From Diploptera punctata (lineage: Eukaryota; Arthropoda; Insecta; Blattodea; Blaberidae), in NCBI GenBank assembly GCA_030220185.1, contig JASPKZ010007531.1, forward strand, positions 186,001 to 250,000: DNA of 64,000 bases. The letters are read 5' to 3'. Under the pieces are notes generated by a model. The model ran no database searches and was not told the DNA's origin. It saw nothing but the letters and a program-made list of their open reading frames with translations. Position numbers and translations under genes: made by a program. This document shows positions 57,745-64,000 of this stretch, in pieces (the stretch's first letter is position 1; each line of letters starts with the position of its first letter).

Positions 57745-59210
57745 TAAAAGACAAAATTCGTTATTGTGAGTTATCCGTAAAAGAATACTCGCCATGTGCT
57801 GCTATACTTGCACAGGAATCTATGTACTTGACTCGATCTTCATGGTATCAATGAAAGACAAAAATGGTTATTGTGAGTTATCCGTAAAAGAATACTCGCC
57901 ATGTGCTGCTATACTTGCACAGGAATCTATGTACTTGACTCGATCTTCATGGTATCAATGAAAGACAAAAATGGTTATTGTGAGTTATCCGTAAAAGAAT
58001 ACTCGCCATGTGCTGCTATACTTGCACAGGAATCTATGTACTTGACTCGATCTTCATGGTATCAAATGACAAAAAAATGGTTATTGTGAGTTATCCGTAA
58101 AAGAATACTCGCCATGTGCTGCTATACTTGCACAGGAATCTATGTACTTGACTCGATCTTCATGGTATCAATGAAAGACAAAAATGGTTATTGTGAGTTA
58201 TCCGTAAGAGAATACCCGCCATGTGCTGCTATGCTTGCACAGGAATCTACGTACTTGTCTCGATCTTCATGGTATCAATGAAAGACAAAAATGGTTATTG
58301 TGAGTTATCCGTAAGAGAATACCCGCCATGTGCTGCTATGCTTGCACAGGAATCTACGTACTTGTCTCGATCTTAATGGTATCAATGAAAGACAAAAATG
58401 GTTATTGTGAGTTATCCGTAAGAGAATACCCGCCATGTGCTGCTATGCTTGCACAGGAATCTACGTACTTGTCTCGATCTTCATGGTATCAATGAAAGAC
58501 AAAAATGGTTATTGTGAGTTATCCGTAAAAGAATACCCGCCATATGCTGCTATGCTTGCACAGGAATCTACGTACTTGTCTCGATCTTCATGGTATCAAT
58601 GAAAGACAAAAATGGTTATTGTGAGTTATCCGTAAGAGAATACCCGCCATGTGCTGCTATGCTTGCACAGGAATCTACGTACTTGACTCGATCTTCTTGG
58701 TATCAATGAAAGACAAAAATGGTTATTGTGAGTTATCCGTAAAAGAATACCCGCCATGTGCTGCTATACTTGCAAAAAAAAAAAAAAAAAAAATATACTT
58801 GCACAGGAATCTATGTACTTGACTCGATCTTCATGGTATCAATGAAAGACAAAAATGGTTATTGTGAGTTATCCGTAAGAGAATACCCGCCATGTGCTGC
58901 TATGCTTGCACAGGAATCTACGTACTTGTCTCGATCTTCATGGTATCAATGAAAGACAAAAATGGTTATTGTGAGTTATCCGTAAGAGAATACCCGCCAT
59001 GTGCTGCTATGCTTGCACAGGAATCTACGTACTTGTCTCGATCTTCATGGTATCAATGAAAGACAAAAATGGTTATTGTGAGTTATCCGTAAGAGAATTC
59101 CCATCATTTGCTGCTATGCTTGCACAGGAATCTACGTACTTGTCTCGATCTTCATGGTATCAATGAAAGACAAAAATGGTTATTGTGAGTTATCCATAAG
59201 AGATAAACAT
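57745..59210 (-). repeat. array of thirteen 107-bp units
   Basis: The marker CACAGGAATCT lies at 57811, 57918, 58025, 58131, 58238, 58345, 58452, 58559, 58666, 58802, 58909, 59016 and 59123: period 107 with one 106, and one 136 step caused by an A19-type run at 58774-58792. Units hold GGTTATTGTGAGTTATCCGT and TCGATCTTCATGGTATCAAT. Left units (ACTCGCC, ACTTGACTCG) differ from right units (ACCCGCC, ACTTGTCTCG). Confidence 0.95.
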
Positions 59211-59514
59211 ATGCTGCCGCGGACGTTTTTGTAGAGCTTTTTGAGATATTAAATTCTGTGTACATTAATTTTGTCTATTTGTTATGGTTTAGGCAGCGTA
59301 AGTCGTTTAAGCGTCCAAAGAGCTACTTTTTCACGTTTTCCACTACAAAGGGCGATTTTTAAGGGTGTAGGAGTTGAGTATCACAGCTCTCTTATAGCTT
59401 ATGTTCATCCCGGGAATCTCCTGAACACTTTGCAAAAAGCCCCATCACAATCGAATCAACGGTTTGGCCGCGCATAAAGTACAAACAAACAAACATTCAT
59501 TTTTATATATTAGA

Positions 59515-59970
59515 AGATATCGCACCCTGGCACAACTAAAAAATGAACGAATTTGAGTTAATCCCCAATTCAAAACAACACAATTTGTATATAAATTGTA
59601 GCCTATACAATAAGTAATTAACTAAATTCCTAACTAATTAAGGTACAGGATGCACTTACAGCTATTCCTAAACCATTTGAACCGTGATACAAGTGTACTT
59701 CCTTTTTGCTGTACCTACTGGAAAATATGGCTTTTTTCAGTTGTGATGTTATTCTTGCCGGGGTGTGATATATCACACAAACACACACAAACACACACAC
59801 ACACACACACAAAATGGCGTATCAACCCAATATCGAGTCTTAACCTCTCCTTTATCTGATACTAGACCAAGTTAAATTAGATACTCTTACTTTCCCACAG
59901 ATATCATGAATGGTATGCGGTCAACACACCGACCCAATGAGACATCTAACAGGCAACTAAGGTATTAGCC
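59515..59970. other. stretch with no gene; CA run inside
   Basis: Only a CA microsatellite (59772-59811) is recognisable. Confidence 0.4.
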
Positions 59971-59981
59971 TACTAGGATGA

Positions 59982-60280
59982 TGAAGTGATCCCACTGCAG
60001 GCCTCAGAAGGCCCTTGTGATAGTAGGAGGTTAAGGCTCCTACTTTTTCTGGACAATCGAAATTTGATATCAGCCGGGTTGTCAGCCCTGCGTGACGGCA
60101 GCCTTTACCCCAGAACAAAGCGGCTGGTACTCATTTATGTTAGAGGCTGCGTCGACCCCGGGGCCATAGTGCCGCCAGAAGGTTTGGGTCAGTTTAAAAA
60201 TCCGACCCCTCCGGAACTCGAACCCTCGACCTTCCGGCTTATAGCGCAGGTGCCTTAACCACTACGTTATGGCGTGTGCC
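59982..60280 (-). mobile_element. SINE-B, diverged
   Basis: CATAACGTAGTGGTTAAGGC, GAGGGTTCGAGTTCCGG on the minus strand, and AAAAAGTAGGAGCCTTAACC. TSD ACTAGGATGA at 59972-59981 and 60281-60290. Confidence 0.85.
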
Positions 60281-60290
60281 ACTAGGATGA

Positions 60291-60512
60291 AGAGGTTGGT
60301 AAATTTTGTTTAAAGACATTTTTATTCAGGCTTAGGATATTTTATGAGCCTGAAAATCTTTAGACTCGGTGCCCACGGCTTAAAGTCTCTCACGGAAGAC
60401 TTGCTTCTTGGATTTTTTCATCCTATCAAAATCCATCGATTCCGATCGGGTTTGAACCCTCGACCTTCAGAATAGTAGGCAAAGAACATAACCTGTAGTC
60501 CACCGCTTATAT
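60291..60512 (-). repeat. tRNA-headed SINE (SINE-G), single copy here
   Basis: Minus strand: AAGCGGTGGACTACAGGTTA, then B box GAGGGTTCAAACCCGATC, body CCGTGAGAGACTTTAAGCCG, TGGGCACCGAGTCTAAAGAT. Not repeated in the window, so less sure. Confidence 0.5.
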
Positions 60513-60514
60513 AT

Positions 60515-60960
60515 TCGCCTATATATGACATCAGGTAGAAATATTGATAAATCTTAATGCTATTTTTTGCGCGATAGTGCGTTTTTCGTACTTACAGCAA
60601 TGGCGACCATGATTGAAACTTCAACTTCCTACATTTCGGGGTTGCCAACCTATATAACCATAGGCTACTGTAATAAAATAACTATACTGGGCAATATTAC
60701 ATATTACAAAATGCGTGCGGGAAGTAAAACCACTGCCCTCTATGTATACCACGTACAATATAGGCCTATATACAAAAAATATCCAAAAGGTAGTGTTAAT
60801 ATACATTATACGAAACAAATCACTGCATTTTAAATGAACTGAACTTTATTTGAAACAATATAAAACAATAAATACGTACTTGCGGCCATGTTATCAATAA
60901 TTGCTCTCCGCAGTTTCAACTAATGTTAACGCTAGTCAATTGTTTATAATGAACAAACAT
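60515..60960. other. stretch with no recognised feature
   Basis: Short frames only. GCAATGGCGACCATGATTGA might be transcribed but nothing supports it. Confidence 0.35.
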
Positions 60961-60964
60961 ATTT

Positions 60965-61238
60965 CCAACTTACTTACTTACTTACTTACTCACTGGCACT
61001 ATCGAACCCGTAGGTTCATGGCCGCGCGGACATAACCTCTCCATATATCCCTATCCTGAGCTAATGCTTTCCAATTATTCCCTGTATAATCTACTTCCCT
61101 CAAATCATAGTTAATGTTATTCTCCCACCTCATTCTTGGTCTACCAAACTGGGCGTTTTCCCTCTGGCTTTCCTACAAGAAGCTTCCATGCAAGTCTTTC
61201 ATTCCCATACGTGCAACATGTCCTGCCCATCGCAGATA
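60965..61238 (-). repeat. LINE-A 3' fragment
   Basis: CTTACTTACTTACTTACTCA tail, CTCACTGGCACTATCGAACC, to CATGTCCTGCCCATCGCAG where it is truncated. Confidence 0.88.
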
Positions 61239-61244
61239 TTATTT

Positions 61245-61935
61245 TACTATTATTTATTATTTTGAAAACATCATCGCGCAAAAGATAATGTACAATGCAC
61301 GTGTGTGAAATGTTTTACAGAATCTGGGAAATTAAAAACCTCGCTATCAATCGGTTTTTAAACATTTTCCTCGATTCTGTGAAATCCACTTCCCATCCTC
61401 GCATCGTAATATAGCTACTATTACATTAAATAAAGGGGAAAAATGTTCAAAATTATTATTAGTTAGATGTTTCTGTTGGTTAATTTTGTTTGTTTGTTTG
61501 TTTCTGAAAGATGGTAAAGTTTGGCAGTCTGTGACATACGATGGAAGAGAATTCCATGATCTAACAAGAGAAACTGTAAACAGAAAGTGAAGTATACGTT
61601 TTAAGTCTTGACTCTGTAAGGAATTGATCCTCGTCGTATATTACATTAAGATTCAACAACACCCAGTTTTTTTATTATCATCACGTTCCTAGAAAATGTA
61701 CATTTTATCGATCTCTTTAGAAAAAAAAACGCTATTAAAAAAGGTAAATAGGGGTAATAAAACACAATCTTATGTAAATATTTTATAGTTTTATAGATGT
61801 TGGAAACAGTTATATAAATTTAACAATCGGACTGTCGACTTCGATATCCCATCAAGTAACTTAGGCCCTATATACCGAAATGGCGCCTTTTGTAGTTTTC
61901 CACATTGATTTGCTGGTCCATCCCTAAATAGGCCT
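61245..61935. other. stretch with no recognised feature
   Basis: Low-copy AT-rich DNA with a TTTG run near 61487. Confidence 0.35.
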
Positions 61936-61937
61936 AT

Positions 61938-62112
61938 TAAACGGTCCCCGAAATCATATGGCCATCATGATCATCATCCTTCACTGGTGTGGAAAACAAC
62001 GGGAAGCTACCACACCTACAATTCCCTAGTAAAGTTGCAATGCATAGCATGAAAATGCTATGATTGCAGTGAAAGACCTGCCCTCGAGCAGAATTACTAT
62101 GGATGGATAGAA
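61938..62112 (+). mobile_element. SINE-A, 3' half
   Basis: AAACGGTCCCCGAAATCATA, GGTGTGGAAAACAACGGGAA, TGCCCTCGAGCAGAATTACT, ATGGATGGATAG. Confidence 0.8.
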
Positions 62113-62194
62113 TTTTAACTATTTTGTTTCGTCACATGTTTAAATCCACATTATACTTAACTTCGAACGCAACATAGCTATTATCAAATATATA

Positions 62195-62637
62195 ACTCAC
62201 TGGCATTATCAAACCAGTAGGTTCATGGCCGAGCGGACATAAGCTCTCCAAACATCCCTATCCTGTGCCCATGCTGTCAATCATATCCTGTGTAATCTAC
62301 TTCCTTCAAATCATGGTTAATGTTATTCTCTCATCTCATTCTTGGTCTACCAATTGAGAGTTTTCCTCTGGTTTTCTTACATTAAGCTTCCGTGAACCTC
62401 TTTCATTCCCAATTCGTGCCACATGTCATGCCTATCGCAGTCTACGAGACTTTAATGTTCAAACATCACTTAGCTCACTGTTATGAAGTCTTCTCCAGTA
62501 ACCTGTCAGTTCAACTCTCTAAGAACTTTATTCTCAAATACTTGCAATCTTTTCTTCTCTCTTAAAGTAAGAGTCCATGTTTCCATCCATATAACTGGGA
62601 GAATAATAGTATTATATACGCATTTTCAGTTTAATCA
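62195..62637 (-). pseudogene. LINE-A 3' region, decayed
   Basis: CTCACTGGCATTATCAAACC, CATTCTTGGTCTACCAATTG, CTCTCTTAAAGTAAGAGTCC, covering the last 440 bp with a gap around 62515. Confidence 0.75.
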
Positions 62638-62639
62638 CT

Positions 62640-62825
62640 ACTGTGTTCTCGAGGTAGCGTGCTGCCTTTTCACGCAGAGGACCCGGGTTCGATACCCGGT
62701 CGGGAGAAGTTTCCTGGGTGAGATTTTCTTCGGGGTTTTTCCTCACTAGTAAGATAAATGTCAGGAATCTTTAATCCCCAAACGGTCCCCGAACACCATC
62801 TGGCCATCATTATCATCAATATCAT
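62640..62825 (+). mobile_element. SINE-A, 5' half
   Basis: TTCTCGAGGTAGCGTGCTGC, CCCGGGTTCGATACCCGGTC, CTGGGTGAGATTTTCTTCGG, CAAACGGTCCCCGAACACCA; stops at the CATCATTATC tract. Confidence 0.8.
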
Positions 62826-62833
62826 ATATATTA

Positions 62834-63138
62834 GGGGGCACGCCGTAGCGTAGTGGTTAAGGCACTGAGCTACAAGCCGGAGGGTCGAGGGTTCAAGTCC
62901 CATTGGGGTCAGGATTTTTAAACTGACCCAAACCCTCTGGCGGCACTATGACCCTGGGGTCGACTCAGCCTCTAACTGAAATGAGTACTAGACGCTTGTT
63001 CTGGGGTAAAGGCGGCCATCACGCAGGGCTGACAACCCGGCTGACATAAAGTGCCGATTGTCTAGAAAAAGTGGGAGCCTTAAGCTCCCACTACCCCAAG
63101 GGCCTCCTGAGGCCTGTTGTGGAATCACTTTACCTTTT
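62834..63138 (+). mobile_element. SINE-B, full length
   Basis: GGGGGCACGCCGTAGCGTAG head, GGGTTCAAGTCCCATTGGGG, TGACCCTGGGGTCGACTCAG, GGAATCACTTTACCTTTTTA tail. A short ATCATAT duplication flanks it. Confidence 0.9.
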
Positions 63139-63147
63139 TATCATATG

Positions 63148-63255
63148 CATTAATTAAATAAAAATAAAACGTAGTTTTATTTGATTTTCATATTTATTAA
63201 GATATAATTCAGTAACAGCTGTTTCGGTACACTGTACCTTCTTCAGACATTTGAA
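63148..63255 (+). repeat. single arm of the Penelope-tail element
   Basis: TTTTATTTGATTTTCATATT, TAATTCAGTAACAGCTGTTT and CACTGTACCTTCTTCAGACA match the left arm at 37150-37255. No second arm. Confidence 0.7.
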
Positions 63256-63334
63256 CAAAATTATTCGCCTAATTAGCTTAAGTTTAGTTTAAGGCCTCTC
63301 CTGGCGCATCATTACCATCATCATCAACTCTTAG

Positions 63335-63455
63335 GCCTATATCATCGGGGCAGCGTAACGCGGCTTCCAGGCGCCCCAACCTCAGAAGTGGGCTACAAGT
63401 ACGCCATAACAGCAGAGAACACCAGAAATGTCGTAATGACAATCTGGGGCATTTG
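63335..63455 (+). repeat. SINE-D 3' part
   Basis: ATATCATCGGGGCAGCGTAA, CTTCCAGGCGCCCCAACCTC, ATGTCGTAATGACAATCTGG. Confidence 0.65.
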
Positions 63456-63577
63456 AAACAAAAGTTTTTTTTTAGAGAAGCTGGGAGATAAGAGTCCCTG
63501 TAATGCATAATATCATGTTTAACCTTTCACAAATAAATGGAAGAATTTTGATGGAAAGTCAGGGCTGCCTTACTGAA

Positions 63578-63581
<4 letters not shown>

Positions 63582-63622
<41 letters not shown>
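63582..63622 (+). repeat. AAT microsatellite
   Basis: About 13 units, next to the 3' side of the following minus-strand frame. Confidence 0.9.
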
Positions 63623-63643
63623 GAAATGTGCACTCAGGTTGAG

Positions 63644-64000
63644 CATTAGTGGTGGTTTAGTCTTTAGTGTAGTCTGTAATAGTTTTTGTTCTTTTCGCAC
63701 ATGTTATGATGTGGTATTTCCTACATCTTTGTCCACATAACACACACTTGCATTCTTCGGTCGGCTCGTGGAATTTCTTGTTTATACATATTTTGTTATG
63801 AAATCCATGTACTGCGAGTCGTGGTTGTGACGTGTCTCTGGGGGTTACACTCTCTGGTCCATCTGTCGTCCCGCATGGCAGTTGTAGTGTAGAAATCGAT
63901 GTCTATTTCCTTCTTCTTCCTATTTCTGATGCTTATTAATTTCTGGTATGGTTCTGTGGATTGTAGATAGAATTGGGTTCTTATGTCCTCTATGAAGTAG
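63644..64000 (-). pseudogene. Cys/His-rich retroelement C-terminus, runs off the window
   Basis: Minus strand: FIEDIRTQFYLQSTEPYQKL, ISIRNRKKKEIDIDFYTTTA, AMRDDRWTRE, a frame change, then VHGFHNKICINKKFHEPTEE, CKCVLCGQRCRKYHIITC, stop at about 63644. The CX2CX7HX3C end recalls C-terminal zinc knuckles of some non-LTR elements. Shares its plan with 33509-33865. Confidence 0.5.

Larger units (their letters stand above)
56884..59513 (-). mobile_element. Helitron-like element with tandem arrays
   Basis: Minus strand begins TCTTCTAATATATAAAAATG, GTTTGTTTGTTTGTAC, TTTATGCGCGGCCAAACCG, then thirteen 107-bp units, then AGATTCCCGGGCAGCACCGG-type hairpin units about 120-130 bp apart, and ends near GGCGTAGCAGCGCACGCC. 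Same order of parts as 26779-27738. It carries a nested SINE-B and a SINE-A tail scrap (57305-57345). No Rep/helicase frame, so non-autonomous. Confidence 0.5.

Noticed and set aside
57745..59210. Regular repeats that could suggest a CRISPR array
   Set aside because: The whole 107-bp unit is repeated with no unique spacers, in an animal genome and inside a transposon-like element.
1..64000. LTR retrotransposons or endogenous virus copies
   Set aside because: No paired long direct repeats, primer binding site, Gag, protease/integrase or viral structural motif was recognised.

Overview
The window is animal nuclear DNA: AT-rich, intron-bearing, with no prokaryotic gene density, and packed with nested transposable elements. 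The mix of tRNA-derived SINEs with CA/TGATG-rich tails, APE-type non-LTR retrotransposons with microsatellite 3' tails, Penelope-like elements (PLEs), mariner/Tc1, hAT and piggyBac-like elements suggests a large-genome insect. From memory the SINEs and LINEs resemble cockroach (Periplaneta-type) repeats; this is inference, not a database match. No LTR retrotransposon, CRISPR array or rRNA gene was recognised.

The only clear host gene is cyclin H (CycH, TFIIH/CDK-activating kinase subunit), on the minus strand from 22329 down to about 5550. Six coding exons were reconstructed from GT-AG sites with matching phases (117, 197, 202, 232, 112 and 148 nt), giving 335 residues. Its roughly 16 kb of introns hold most of the interesting elements of the first third. 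An intron-containing tRNA-Tyr-like sequence followed by T9 lies on the opposite strand inside intron 2.

1-5.5 kb: tRNA-headed inverted-dimer elements, foldback palindromes, a PLE endonuclease end, a hAT-like remnant and a 1314-bp mariner with both ends. 5.5-22.3 kb: CycH, with LINE, Tc1 and palindromic insertions. The main one is a 2258-bp DNA transposon with about 150-bp inverted repeats starting CACTGGGGAACA, coding for an unfamiliar DDE-like protein; a shorter relative lies at 43346-44172. 22.5-36 kb: SINEs, a piggyBac-like MITE split by a Helitron-like element, CR1-like and other LINE ends, a tRNA-like long palindrome, and a LINE-in-LINE insertion. 36-46 kb: a PLE split by a palindromic PLE-tail element, tandem arrays, LINE 5'+3' end fusions and a 380-bp GTAA tract. 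46-64 kb: LINE 3' ends with trinucleotide tails, LINE-C and its short derivative, SINE-in-SINE, another PLE, a Helitron-like element with thirteen 107-bp repeats, and a Cys/His-rich retroelement end at the right edge.

Many insertions could be ordered by target-site duplications (TSDs). LINE families are labelled A to G and SINE families A to G, for use in this window only.
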